DNA of 64,000 nt from Talpa occidentalis (Eukaryota > Chordata > Mammalia > Eulipotyphla > Talpidae): the NCBI RefSeq assembly GCF_014898055.3, contig NW_023604295.1, positions 94,131,591-94,195,590 of the forward strand. Direction: 5' to 3'. Positions 1 through 12,200 of the stretch are shown here, piece by piece. The position numbers and the translations under genes were made by a program. Under the pieces are notes generated by a model, which was given only the letters and a program-made list of their open reading frames with translations, had not been told where the DNA came from and searched no databases. The stretch's first letter is position 1; every line of letters starts with the position of its first letter.

Positions 1-62
1 TGATAACTATAGCGTATATGATAGAAATGGATGTCAGATAGTCCAGCAAGTGTTTTTTATTT

Positions 63-344
63 TTTTCTAAGATTTATTTATTTATGCATACAAGAGTACA
101 GGCCAGAGATGGGGGTGTACAGGCCAGAGATGCGGGAGGTGAGGGGATTCACCAGAGGCAGAGTAGGGAACAGAACAGGTTGATTGACAGAAGTATACTG
201 CTGAGGGGGCAGCGGGTGAGTCAGGAGAGGTCTGCTGCACCATGTGGGTTGCTCCCTGGCCGGGCAGGGATCGAACTCGTGCTGGAGAGGCTGTGGATTG
301 CTTCATAGTGTGGTGCTTAACCCCCTGCACCACCAGGGAGGCCT
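63..344 (-). mobile_element. tRNA-derived T+ SINE, minus strand
   Basis: The reversed A-rich tail with AATAAA repeats (TTTATTTATTTATGCAT) lies at the left and the conserved SINE head, ending in CACCAGGGAGGCC on this strand, lies at 332-344. A B-box-like GGGATCGAAC is seen near 267. The body has a short internal duplication of the phrase TACAGGCCAGAGATG at about 98-132, which other copies lack. The head abuts an L1 fragment about 8 bp further on. I see no convincing TSD. Confidence 0.9.
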
Positions 345-352
345 CAGACAGG

Positions 353-955
353 TGTTGGTGGGAGTGCAAACTGGTCCAACCACTATGGAGAGCTGTGTGG
401 AGATTTCTGGACCTACTAAACATAGAGCTTCCATATGATCCAGCAATTCCACTCCTAGGTATTTACCCAAAGGACACAGAAACATCAATTCCAAAGAGCA
501 CCTGCACCCCTATGTTTATAGCAGCACTGTTTACAATAGCTAAGCTTTGGAAACAACCCAAATGCCCAAAAATAGATGACTGGATCAAGAAGATGTGGTA
601 CATATATACCATGGAATATTACTCAGCATTCAAAAAAGATAAACACATGCAATTTGCAGCAACATGGATGGCGCTGGAAGGGATCATGCTCAGCGAAATA
701 AGCCAAAAAGAAAAAGAAAAATACCGGATGGTCTCACTCATAGCAGGAATCTAGAAAACTTAAATAAGGGACCAGGAAAATGAATATAAGAAAGTGAAAA
801 TCAAAATCAACAAAAAACTATGAACCAGAGACACTTTTTGGGGGGTGGGGGGCGGGAGGGGAATGATTGGGGTCAGAATGGGGCGTTTGCAATTGTATGG
901 GGGAATATAAAAATAAAATTTAATATTAAAAAAAAAATAAATAAAATAAAAAAAA
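353..955 (+). mobile_element. 5'-truncated young L1, 3' end
   Basis: This is the last part of L1 ORF2, the short 3' UTR with its G-rich tract (about 836-874), AATAAA and an A-rich tail. It is nearly identical to the 3' end of the complete L1 at 9-15 kb, including the GGGGCGTTTGCAATTG variant, so it belongs to the same subfamily. It is truncated to about 0.6 kb. A minus-strand SINE lies immediately upstream. Confidence 0.93.
364..754 (+). pseudogene. L1 ORF2 C-terminal remnant
   Basis: An open frame of about 130 codons encodes the ORF2p C-terminus, from the second half of the Cys-rich motif (residues WWEC) to the normal ORF2 stop. Endonuclease and reverse transcriptase domains are missing through 5' truncation, so it cannot act as a retrotransposase. 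An open frame upstream of it runs through the SINE, and that fusion is accidental. Confidence 0.9.
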
Positions 956-3900
956 AGAAGAAAACACATGGAAATTACCTTAAAACATGGTACAACAATA
1001 TTCTCCAGAAATTATGCAACATGTGAATTGAAAGGCTTAAGGGACCCATTGGATGCTAAGAAAATTACATCTGGAATCATCACCACTGAGAGATAATCTG
1101 ATACTGTTCCTGACTTTCAGGTTTATAGAAAGAATTATGGGGACATCAAGGCAGAAAATCCAAGTCACTTACAAGAGCAGAAATAATCAGGTTGGTCTTG
1201 GACTTGACTACAGTGACATTCAATTTCAGAAGATGGAAAAGCAGCGCATTTTCACTTCTGAGAGAAAAAATGTGAAACAAGTCAAATTGTCCTTCCAATA
1301 TAAAAGCGACAGATTGAACATTTTAATAAATAGTGCGGGGCATTGGGCTATTCCTTTAGGAGAAAAGTTAAATACCTAATTCATATCATTCCTAAAAAGA
1401 AACTCTACAAGGGTTACAGAACTAAATGTTTAGAATAAAATGAGAAAATATTAGGAGACATTTCTATAATTTTGGGTTTAATTATTTTCTTAAAGAACTC
1501 AAAGCATAAAAACAAATAAAATAAAAAATTAACCAGTTTAACTCTACAATTTTTTTTAAATTCAAGAACAGCATAACTAGAAGACAAACGACAGACTAGA
1601 AGAAAATATTTGCAACATCTTTCACGTTCTTAATATTTTAAATACTTAAAGGGCACCAGCAAATCAATGTGATAATGATGATACAGTAGAAAATTGAATT
1701 AAAAATGTGAACAGATAATTAATTGATCGTATTCAATTTGTATGTAGGTATGTATAAATGTTTATTTACAAACAGGAAAATACAATTTAAAATGAGATAT
1801 TTTTCACCCATCCAATTAGAAAGATTTGCAGCTAACTCATATTTATTTATTCAATGTTGACAAGGATGAAGAGAATCAGGCACTCATTCACTTTTTGTTA
1901 GAATCACCTCAAATTTTACATGAACCCAAAAAATTACTTTTAGTAATCTACCTCAGGAAATATTTGATTTACATAGACAAAACTACCTATATATTAAATC
2001 ATTGTAAGGGAACAAAAAAAAAATGTTAGCCAAATGTCTGACAAGAGATTAGATATATTGTACTTTATACAAACTTTGAAGCCTTTAAAAAGTAGATTAC
2101 ATAGAAAAATCTCTAAGACTTTAAATTGCAACATGTTTAGAAAAATATCTATTGTATAACAGTATTTATACAAAAATAGTATTTGTATATAAGTGCATAT
2201 AAATGGCTTTCATAATTTACTCTACATACTTTTGCATTGCTTTAATCTTTAATGCAGAGTGTATTTCTATTTTTCTTCTGTAATATAAATGATTTAGGTA
2301 ATCAATGCATTTTAAAGGGAATAAAACTACCTCACTGCTTACCTAATGGAGATTTTGAATTGTTTACTGCAATATTCTCAGCACCTACAACTAACAGAAT
2401 TGTTGACCCTTTGTTATTTGTAGGTCTCTAATGACTGAATGAATAGGTATGTAATAAAGACCCACTGGGAAGATACTTAAAAAAGGCTTATATATGCAAA
2501 GATATTTGTGTAAATGCAAAACTTAATTTTATATTATGAGATTAAACCCCTAGGAATATGTATGCCTCTATACGAGGACAATTGATTGAACAGTGAATAC
2601 TTTGGCTAAACAACCAGTTGTTTGACTGATTAGCGGGGAGGCCTGATCAGCTGTTTAGGAGCAGAATGTGCTCAACCAGACCTGATAGAGTCTTAATAGC
2701 TTTGCTCAGAGTTGTGTCCAGCTTTGCAGAACACGGTATTAATCTCCAGTCCATGGACACAGCTTATCATCCACTAAATATGAGATGTATTACACTCTGT
2801 ATGGACTTTAAAAATGCAAATAAAACCTTCCTCTAGCTTGAAACCTAGCCCCAAATTTTCCACTTAGATCATTTTTATTTGAAGTTTCACATGACTTACC
2901 ATATAATAACATAAAGGATATGTAATAAAATACCATTAAGAGGTATTACATTTATGCACCATGAACTTGACTTAGAAACAAATGTGTTGATATAAAAATC
3001 AAAATTTATTGTTAGGAGTGGAAGATCTAAGCACTTTGGGAACAGGCAAGTAAAGTGAATTTGTTATGGACCAGGATGCAAGACAATAAGAAGTGGTGAG
3101 GCCAGTGGTTAAGTGGATGATGCACGCTTTCCATGGGGGTCCATAGCTAAGTGGAAGGGGCATGCCTCCAAAAGTACTTTTGGTTCAATTTTAATTTTAA
3201 ACAGTTTGATGGCCAAACATAAGTGGAAGTGGCCAGTTTGTAAACCTTCAGTTAGATTGCTCTAACCTTTCTGCTCCCCTTAAAATCTCATTGCCACCCC
3301 ATCTCAGACCACTCTCATTTATTACCACCTTTACTCTCTTGTGCCTAATGCAGTGCCAGTCAGGAATTCCCTCCCAAGTCTTCTATCTCAAAATGAAATT
3401 ATTTTGAAAAGCTCATTTTGCACCCTATCTGTCAGAAAGACAATATCAAGAAACTTCCAGCCAGGAGAAACTTGGAAACAGACTCTCAGAGTAAGACAGG
3501 GTGCCCAAGGTCACTGAGTCTAGTTAGACAGGAGTGCTTTCCAACACCATGGGAAGGCAGGCATCTTTGATGAGCGAGTTATCCCTCTCATCTACCTGAT
3601 TCCCTGTGCCTACAAGTCATTGGTCCTGGTCTAGCCTTTGGAAATCATATAGTAACTCACATTTCAGTTTTCTTGGTTCTACCTTGTGTTGACTGGCAAG
3701 GTGATTTTTTTTTTTTTTTAGGAAAAATGTGTTACTACGATTTAAAACCAAGGGAATTAACATTTAAAAAACTAGTTTTTTTTGTTTCTTTTGAGAAGGT
3801 TAGACAATGTACTAATATTGGTAATGCATAGGTATGTCTCTTCTGCCAGCAACTGGCTGGCATTAAGAAACATCCATCCCTCCACTTTAACTTGAGCACA

Positions 3901-5639
3901 CCTCCAGTTAGTCATAGTCTCTACCACACCATATCATCCCTCAACTAAGCCCAGGGACCATTTGCCATGAGTTACTGGATTTATACAGTGACTCTTTATA
4001 GGGATGTGAAGATGAAACAGCAATATTTCTGGTGTTTATGTCTCTACCAAAGGAGGCAAAGAGTAGGGGAGTAGTCTGTCCTCCTCACTCACTCTTGTTG
4101 CCTACCCAGCTTCTGGAAATTTGAATTTCACATCGTTAGCGTTGAAGATTACCCTCTGTTTCATATGAAAGCTATCTAAATATTAGACCCAAATAAAACC
4201 ATCAAAAGGAATTAAATGTTTTTCTCTCCTGCAAATCCTTACTCTGTTCTGTGTAGGACATAGTTCCGATTCCAGTCATCATCCCATTTGCTTTCCTGTG
4301 AACGAGCTTGCTGCTATGTCTTCAGAAATGCATTAAAATTTTTGACCCAAATTTAGGGATTATTTTTAATCCCTACTGAATTTTGTTTGGATTTATGCAA
4401 AGTGCTTGGCCTCGCATCAGAAACTTGTGTACTAAAATGTCAAACAGATTAAGATAAAAGAAAAATTAAGTAAATGTGCATTGATTTAAATAGCATGAAT
4501 GTCATTTTTTTCTAGTAGCTTGGTAGAAACTTCTATTTAGTGACTACTTTTTAAATATTTTTATCAATGAAGGGGTTCAAGGGACAGATTGCAGGCCTGT
4601 CAATTTGACAATTGATATGAATCTGAGAGGTGTAGCAAATATACTGAATAAGATATGAAGTCTCCAGGGGACAGAAACAGCCTGGAGAAATAAGCTACCA
4701 AATGTATTTATGTTAAGTTTGTCATTTTCTGAATTATTAATTAACATATCATAATTACCCTATTGAATTTTACTTTAGGCTATTAACTGATGAAAAGCCC
4801 TAGGTAAGAGTATTTCCCAAAGAAATATTCTTTAAGCAAATCTGTAATATTTAAAAATCATTGATACACTGAAATATAAATTCATTTTTTTAAATTTGGT
4901 TAAATGGGCAAATTAAAGCATGAATTATAAATCAGAATTCCATTTCCCCTTAAATTCTCACATAATGAACTCAACCCATGGCCTGAAAGATTAACTGATT
5001 ATTTTTCCTTATGAACTATTATTACCATTTAAATATTATCTGAAAAGAATCTCAGGTAATTATCAAGGCAAAAAGAATTCATCTTCATTTCTTTGATAAA
5101 AGGAATAGCCTTGTGCTCTTCTCCATTACAATCACTCCTTTCCCACCAAATTAACAGAATAAAAACACTATTCAGTGGAGTTTAAGGCATTTGTGGTTAT
5201 ACTGAAGCATTTCAGAAGGTGGTTACCCTTGTTGAATTTGTTGAGTGTTGGCTAAATGCTTTTTGTATGTGTGCCTTTCTCACATGTGGATCACAATGTA
5301 TGTGAGAAAAAGGGCAAACTCCTCCCACCCCTCACTTGAGTTGATTGTTCTAGGGAGTTACTTAAACAAATCTGAAATCTCTCTAGAGTTCATTTTACTT
5401 CTCATTGATTTTGAGGCTTCTTATTGATGAGAAACCCAAATACAATTATTGTAAAGGACAACTAAAGGTTGTCGATTTCTTTTCTCCCCCTGGTAAAATT
5501 AAGGAGAAATGATTGTTGAATTCAGCAAAAATACATATTTTTTGTCTTTTTATTGAAACTGGTATTTGTAGCCAAGGGAATTAAAAGGTATAAGTAATCC
5601 AATTATACCTTGCTAAATGTAATGTCTGCTCTGCAGTGT
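956..5639. other. AT-rich unique/ancient DNA, no gene seen
   Basis: No recognisable gene or intact element. Short homopolymer runs occur (for example a T run near 3707). The stretch 2390-2450 faintly resembles an L2 3' end. An open frame of 108 codons at 1053-1379 has no recognisable domain. The 3060-3250 stretch has several AAGTGG words but no clear repeat unit. Confidence 0.6.
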
Positions 5640-5765
5640 TCTATCATCCTCATTTGGTTCTTCAGACTTGGTCCATGAGGGGAGAGAGTGCTTCTATCGG
5701 CTTCACCATCATATCTCCGATGCCTGGTGGCTGGCTCAAAACAGACAATAATGCATGAAACAGAC
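5640..5765 (+). repeat. L2-like 3' end relic
   Basis: The phrase TCCATGAGGGGAGAGAGTGC, followed by CTCCGATGCCTGGTGGCTGG, resembles the conserved 3' part of mammalian L2 (start of the gene-end motif and the 'most common site' region). It is heavily diverged and is recognised by phrase similarity only. Confidence 0.5.
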
Positions 5766-5900
5766 AATAATGAATGCATATCTATTATTTTTGTGTGGAA
5801 TTTTCCACTCCAGCCCACCTACAATAAAATCCCACCATGCCGTCCCATCTTCCTTTCCTAGCTGACTCTTCTCCAATCTCAATGTAAATAGAGTGAGCTT

Positions 5901-6195
5901 CCAGCGCCATCCATGTTGCTGCAAATTGCATGTATGGCGCATGCTCAGCGAAATAAGCCAGAAAGAAAAAGAAAAATACCGGATGGTCTCACTCATAGCA
6001 GGAATCTAGAAAACTTAAATAAGGGACCAGGAAAATGAATAACTATAAGAAAGTGAAAATCAAAATCAACAAAAAACTATGAACCAGAGACACTTTTAGG
6101 GTGGCGGGGGCGGGAGGGGAGGGATTGGGGTCAGAATGGGGGGGGGGCTGCAATTGTATGGGGAATATAAAAATAAAATTTATTATTTAAAAAAA
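5901..6195 (+). mobile_element. Short 5'-inverted (twin-primed) L1 insertion
   Basis: Positions 5901-5933 are the reverse complement of the ORF2 end segment, which also occurs forward at 645-677. From about 5938 the L1 runs forward through the ORF2 stop, the G-rich 3' UTR and the A tail. The whole is flanked by a perfect 15-bp TSD, AAATAGAGTGAGCTT, at 5886-5900 and 6196-6210. A head-inverted, tail-forward layout inside one TSD is the signature of twin priming. The 3' UTR variant (CTGCAATTGTATGGGGAA) matches the copy at 25.4 kb rather than the complete L1. Confidence 0.93.
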
Positions 6196-6210
6196 AAATA
6201 GAGTGAGCTT

Positions 6211-7619
6211 TCCCTGACTATCCTAACTAGTATGTTGCTCCTCTGCTTCCCACAAAACACATGCATGCCCAAAACCCTTATTTTCTGTATTAGTAGGATT
6301 GCCAGATATAGCAAATTAAAATGTAGCATATCCAGCGAAATTTGAATTTCAAATAAAAAATGAATATGTAATTTTAATGCTGACAACACTAAATACCGTG
6401 CCCCAATCATAGCACTTATGATGATTTACAAATAGATATTTACTTTCCTATCCATTTATTGTCAACTACCTGTACCAATTTGAGAACTCCATAGGGTCAA
6501 GGGACCATGTCTGTTTTCCTCATCAACACTTTGTCATCACTCAGCACAGTTCCTTGAACTAGTAGATGCTCAATTCAGATTTGTTGAGTAAGTAGCTTGG
6601 AGAGAAGATCAGGTGTCAAGTTTAAAATATGATTATCTAATAATTGATTAATGAGTTGAGCAGAGAGACCATTTGTTTCTTAGTGTTTCACCCATGTGGT
6701 AACTGATCGTAGTTGGTGACATGTAAAGGACTATTACCTTTTTTTGTTAATGATGTCACCACATAAGTAACTTCTCTCCATGCAGATGATCCAGAGGAAA
6801 ACAGGGCCATGAATCTACCCAAAATTTTAATTAATAGTACATAGATAATGAAGCTCCTCTGGTGATAATATTTGTGTCTGTTTCAATTATTTTGGCAAAG
6901 AAAAATATTGACTGGGCAAATTTACTCAGCTATAGACACAAGAAGAAACTTTGAAAAATAAAATAATTTGACTATTACAGTTCAAAGACATATTTGAACA
7001 TATTCATTGGGTCTGATTTATGTCATCTATAAAATGAGAGGGTTGACCAAATGCTTTTTATTTTAGGTAGTGTAACTCTGATATCACTAAAGTATAGTTC
7101 AGAATAGGATTTGCCTAACAGAAATAATCAATTTAAATGGCTCAAGTAGGTCTCTGTATTACATCATACTAACAATAAGTATCAAATAATGAATTATGCT
7201 CCAAACTCATGTCACTTCAATAAGAACTTGTTTTAAGAAAATGGAATATAGCTCCCCCTCCAAAAAAACAGTGAGTTATTGTAATAATTCTATATACTTT
7301 TATCCTGCCACTTTTCCACACTCCATCCATATGTCCCTTAGAGGAACAACTTCTGCTCCATTTTCTAAACAAGAGTATTCTCCTTCCACGAGGTCACCAA
7401 TAAGGAGAAAATGGAATTTTCCTAAGAGCACGTAGGATGGATCAACACATATTTAGGGGGAGCCCAAGGGAGAATATAGACATTAACTTAAATAAATTAA
7501 GTACAATGAGTACAGATACCATGCCCTTTACAGCCAGTTTAATTGAAGAAACAAATGTTCCTCTCCACCTGAGTTTTTGCATTGCCAGTTTCCTGCTAAT
7601 TTTTTAATTATAATATGTG
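6211..7619. other. Mostly unique DNA with L2-like relic
   Basis: About 6430-6610 resembles an L2 3' end in plus orientation: GGGACCATGTCTG, then an 'AGCACAGTTCCTTGAACTAG' stretch, then TGCTCAATTCAGATTTGTTG. The remainder is AT-rich and unremarkable. No gene is seen. Confidence 0.5.
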
Positions 7620-7815
7620 CTGAGTATTTACTACCTGTTGTATAAAGCTAGGTGATTTACATACACCCAATTCAGTCCTCTCAGTTATGTGACAGAGACA
7701 TATTAGGTCTGCTTGATAGATGAGAAAACTGAGGCTCAAGGAAGTTAAGCTGCTAGTCAAGACCCCTCAGCTAAAAAGTGTTAGAACTGAGTAATGGAAC
7801 CACTACTTAGAATTT
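7620..7815 (-). repeat. MIR relic
   Basis: The reverse-orientation MIR core is visible in GATGAGAAAACTGAGGCTCA followed by GGAAGTTAAGCTG and CAGCTAAAAAGTG. This ancient tRNA-derived SINE is shared by all mammals. The divergence is high, as expected. Confidence 0.85.
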
Positions 7816-9061
7816 TGGTGCAATTAGAAGTGAGGTATATGGAATACATGTGAAAAAAAAGAAGTCTTACAAGAGATGAACTCTCCCTGTAAATGAACCA
7901 AAGTATTAAGTCAAGACTTTCAGACACCAGGGCCACTGAAGGAAAGAGGCATCCCCTGAGCTTCACTGCTGTTCCATAGCCAACACACAGCTGTAACAAG
8001 ATGCTCAGTGAGAATCGCACGTGGTGATCCAAAAACTGCCTGGGGTGAAGTCCCACCTCTGCCACTTCCTGGTGATCCTGGACTAGTTGACTTTCAACTA
8101 GTTGACTTTCAATGCTGTCAACAACAAAACAATACAGGGGCAACATTGGTGAAAACTTAATGAGATGGGATCTTTGAAAATTGTAAAGCACTGTATTCAC
8201 AAAGAGGTGTTTGACCTCTTTGTTGGTGAGGTAAGAGGTTAGTGACATACAGGGAAAGAAAAGGTCATTCTTAGAAATGCTTCACCTCAGTTCTTCTCCA
8301 AACTGTTAGCCCTGTGAGTGGCCTTCCAGAGTTGGCTAGAGGTAGTGGACATTAATAAGGAGGATTAGTTTACCCTCTTAACCAGAGCTATTTTCCTGAT
8401 AAAACAAGGATTTGCATGTCTTTCCTCAAGATTAAGCAGCATAACAACACAAGATGAATTTTTATTTGGGGCAGTGCAAAACATGGTGCACATACATCAC
8501 ACTAAATAAAAGGTTCTGTAAAGATTTTAATATTTGAATGTTGTGCATGGAAAATATATGTGCATTATGTATAATATGCAAATCTTTGCAAATTTGCAAA
8601 TTCCTTTTTCATCAAACTAGCAATAATGGTTCTGGTTTGCTTCAAGTAAACTTCCTTTCTAAATATTAGTTACTGTTCAGAAATGTGATTTCTTTCCTTT
8701 TTTGTTTCTCTATATGTGAACAAAATGGGATTTTTGTCTGGGATTTTGTTTCAGAAACTATAATCTTTATAGTGACAACATTTTCTAGGTTTCCTTTTCT
8801 AACCTCTTCACTTTGCCTCTTGTCTTCAGGTTAGTCCCTGTAGGCTTTCTTCAACAACTCTCTATAACATTAATAAAACAGAGAGCTTAGGAAATTACCT
8901 CCGTGACTTATGAATGATTTCGATAGAGGAAAAATCTTTCACTTCCATAAGATTGTTTTCACTGTTATGAAGAATTTGGTTGGGGAAGTTATCAGGAGGT
9001 GGGGTGTAAATAGTTTTTTTTTTTTCTTCTTAAATTTCACTTCTATATTTTGTACTTCTTT
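7816..9061. other. Unique DNA, no gene seen
   Basis: It contains a perfect 15-bp tandem pair (ACTAGTTGACTTTCA twice) at 8082-8111 and an AT-rich remainder. The open frame of 155 codons at 7781-8248 on the minus strand overlaps the MIR and shows no domain. Confidence 0.6.
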
Positions 9062-9075
9062 TAGCCTCTCAATTT

Positions 9076-9076
<1 letters not shown>
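9062..9076 (+). repeat. L1 target-site duplication, left copy
   Basis: TAGCCTCTCAATTTG matches 15256-15270 exactly and marks the 3' side of the minus-strand L1. It is followed directly by the 44-nt T run, which is the L1 A-tail. Confidence 0.96.

Positions 9077-9120
<44 letters not shown>
9077..9120 (-). other. L1 poly(A) tail (44 nt)
   Basis: There is an uninterrupted run of 44 T on the plus strand, equal to the A tail of the minus-strand L1. Such long pure tails shorten and mutate quickly, so this supports a young age. Assembly length errors are possible in homopolymers. Confidence 0.95.
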
Positions 9121-9124
<4 letters not shown>

Positions 9125-9294
9125 ATTAAATTTTATTTTTATATTCCCCCATACAATTGCAAACGCCCCATTCTGACCCCAATCCTTCCCCTCCCGCCCC
9201 CCACCCCCCAAAAAGTGTCTCTGGTTCATAGTTTTTTGTTGATTTTGATTTTCACTTTCTTATATTCATTTTCCTGGTCCCTTATTTAAGTTTT
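9121..9294 (-). promoter_or_regulatory. L1 3' UTR with G-rich tract and poly(A) signal
   Basis: The 3' UTR is only 174 bp. On the minus strand it holds a G-rich tract at about 9184-9212, with runs of G6, G6, G3 and G4, so it could form a G-quadruplex, as is typical of mammalian L1 3' UTRs. An AATAAA signal lies close to the tail (complement near 9131-9136). Confidence 0.85.
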
Positions 9295-12200
9295 CTAGAT
9301 TCCTGCTATGAGTGAGACCATCCGGTATTTTTCTTTTTCTTTTTGGCTTATTTCGCTGAGCATGATCCCTTCCAGTGCCATCCATGTTGCTGCAAATTGC
9401 ATGTGTTTATCTTTTTTGAATGCTGAGTAATATTCCATGGTATATATGTACCACATCTTCTTGATCCAGTCATCTATTTTTGGGCATTTGGGTTGTTTCC
9501 AAAGCTTAGCTATTGTAAACAGTGCTGCTATAAACATAGGAGTGCAGGTGCTCTTTGGAATTGATGTTTCTGTGTCCTTTGGGTAAATACCTAGGAGTGG
9601 AATTGCTGGATCATATGGAAGCTCTATGTTTAGTAGGTCCAGAAATCGCCACACAGCTCTCCATAGTGGTTGGACCAGTTTGCACTCCCACCAACAGTGC
9701 ACAAGAGTTCCTTTTTCTCCACATCCTCGCCAACATTTGTTGTTGCTAGTTTTTTTAATATGTGCCATTCTCACTGGTGTGAGATGGTATCTCATGGTAG
9801 TTTTGATTTGCATTTCCCTGATTACAAGTGATGTTGAACATTTTTTCATATGTCTGTTGGCCATTTGCATTTCCTCTTCAGAGAAGTTTCTTTTTAGCTC
9901 TTCTGCCCATTTTTTGACTGGATTATTTTCTTTGTTGTTGCTGAGTCTCATCAGCTCTTTGCAGATTTTTGTGATCAGTCCTTTATCATTAGTGTTGGGT
10001 GCAAAAATGTTCTCCCAGTTGGTGGGGTTTCTCTTTGTTTTTGTTATTGTCTCTTTTGCTGTGCAGAAGCTCTTTAATTTGATGTAGTCCCAGCTGTTTA
10101 TCTTTCTCTTCACTATCACTGCTTTGGGTGATGTGTCTGTAAAGATGTCTTTGATGTGCAAATCCCGTAGTGTTTCGCCTATATTTCCTTCTATGTATTT
10201 TATGGTTTCAGGTCTTATGTCTAGTTCTTTAATCCATTTTGAGTTGATTTTTGTGTATGGTGTGAGGTAGTGGTCAAGCTTCATTCTTTTGCATGTAGCG
10301 ACCCAGTTTTCCCAGCACCATTTATTGAACAAACTTTCTTTGCTCCAATGCATAGTCTTTGCTCCTTTGTCAAAGATTAGTTGACCATAAATCTGTGGGT
10401 TTATTTCTGGATTTTCCATTCGATTCCATTGGTCTGTATGTCTGTTCTTGTTCCAATACCATGCAGTTTTGATGATTATGGCTTTGTAGTATAGTTTGAA
10501 GTCTGGGAGTGTGATGCCTCCATTTCCTTCTTTTTTTTTCAGTAGAGCTTTGGCTATTCGGGGTTTTTGGTGATTCCATATGAATTTCATCAAAAATTGT
10601 TCTATTTCTTTGAAGAATGCCATTGAGATTTTGATTGGAATAGCATTGAATCTGTATATTGCTTTTGGTAGGATGGCCATTTTAATAATGTTTATTCTTC
10701 CAATCCATGAGCAGGGGATGTCTTTCCATTTCTTTGTGTCTTCTTCTATTTCTTTTAACAGTGTTTTATAGTTTTCTTTGTATAGGTCCTTTACCTCTTT
10801 TGTTAGATTTATTCCCAAATATTTGATTTTTTTTGTTTCGATAATAAAAGGGGTGGTTTTTTTGATTTCTTCTTCTTCAGATTTATTGTTTGTGTATAGG
10901 AAGGCTACTGACTTTTGCGTGTTGATTTTGTATCCTGCCACTTTACTGAATTGATTGATGAGTTGAATTAGTTTTTCTGTGGAGATTTTGGGGTTCTCTA
11001 TGTATATTATCATATCATCTGCAAATAGTGATAGTTTGACTTCTTCTTTTCCTATTTGGATTCCTTGGATGTCTTTCTCTTGTCTTATTGCTCTGGCTAG
11101 GACTTCCAGTATTATATTGAAAAGCAGTGGTGAGAGTGGACATCCTTGTCTTGTTCCAGATCTTAATGGAATTGCTTTCAGCTTTTCACCATTGAGAATG
11201 ATACTGGCTGTTGGCTTGTCATAGATGGCCTTTATGATGTTGAGGTATGTTCCTTGTATCCCAAGAATTTCAAGGGCTTTTATCATGAATGGGTGTTGCA
11301 CTTTGTCGAAAGCTTTCTCAGCATCTATTGATATTATCATATGGTTTTTATATTTCTTTTTGTTGATGTGTTGGATAACATTGATTGATTTTCGGATGTT
11401 AAACCATCCTTGTGCCCCTGGAATGAATCCAACTTGGTCGTGGTGAATTATCTTATGGATACATTGTTGGATTCTGCTGGCTAAAATTTTATTGAGGATT
11501 TTTGCATCAGTGTTCATTAGGGAGATTGGCCTATAGTTTTCCTTTTTTGTGTTGTCCTTATTCGGTTTTGGTATTAGTGTAATATTGGCTTCATAGAACG
11601 TGTTTGGTATTGTCCCTTCCTTCTCAATTTTTTGGAAGAGTTTGTGAAGGATAGGCACTAATTCGTCTCTGAATGTTTGGTAGAATTCATTTGTAAATCC
11701 ATCAGGTCCTGGGCTTTTGTTTTTGGGGAGGTTTTTAATTACCATTTCAATTTCGCTGCTTGTAATTGGTCTGTTTAGGTGTTCTATTTCTTCTTTATCT
11801 AGCTTTGGGTGATTGTAGAGTTGTAGGAATTTGTCCATCTCCTCTAGATTGTTGAACTTGTTTCCATATAACTGTTCATAGTAGTTACTGATTATTCTTT
11901 TGATTTCTGCTGTGTCCGTTGTGATTTCTCCTCTTTCATTTATGATTCTGTGTATTTGTGCTTTCTCCCTTTTTTCCTTTGTGAGCCTGGCTAGGGGTTT
12001 GTCTATTTTATTTATTTTTTCAAAGAACCAGCTCTTGGTTTCATTGATCTTTTGGATTGTTTTTTTAGTTTCAATTTCATTTATTTCTGCTTTGGTTTTT
12101 ATTATTTCTTTTCTTCTACTGGTTCTGGGGTTTTTTTGTTGTTCTTTTTCTAGATCTTTGAGCTTCGAGATTAGGTTGTTTCTTTGAGTTCTTTCTTGTT

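Noticed and set aside
1053..1379. 108-codon open frame
   Set aside because: No recognisable domain, no start context or splice evidence, and AT-rich neutral-looking surroundings. Frames of this length are expected by chance in 64 kb.
7781..8248. 155-codon minus-strand frame as a gene
   Set aside because: It overlaps a MIR relic and a short tandem duplication and shows no domain. Chance frame.
9626..10087. Plus-strand frame of 153 codons, repeated at 25972-26433
   Set aside because: It is the antisense shadow of L1 ORF2 and recurs only because the L1 copy recurs.
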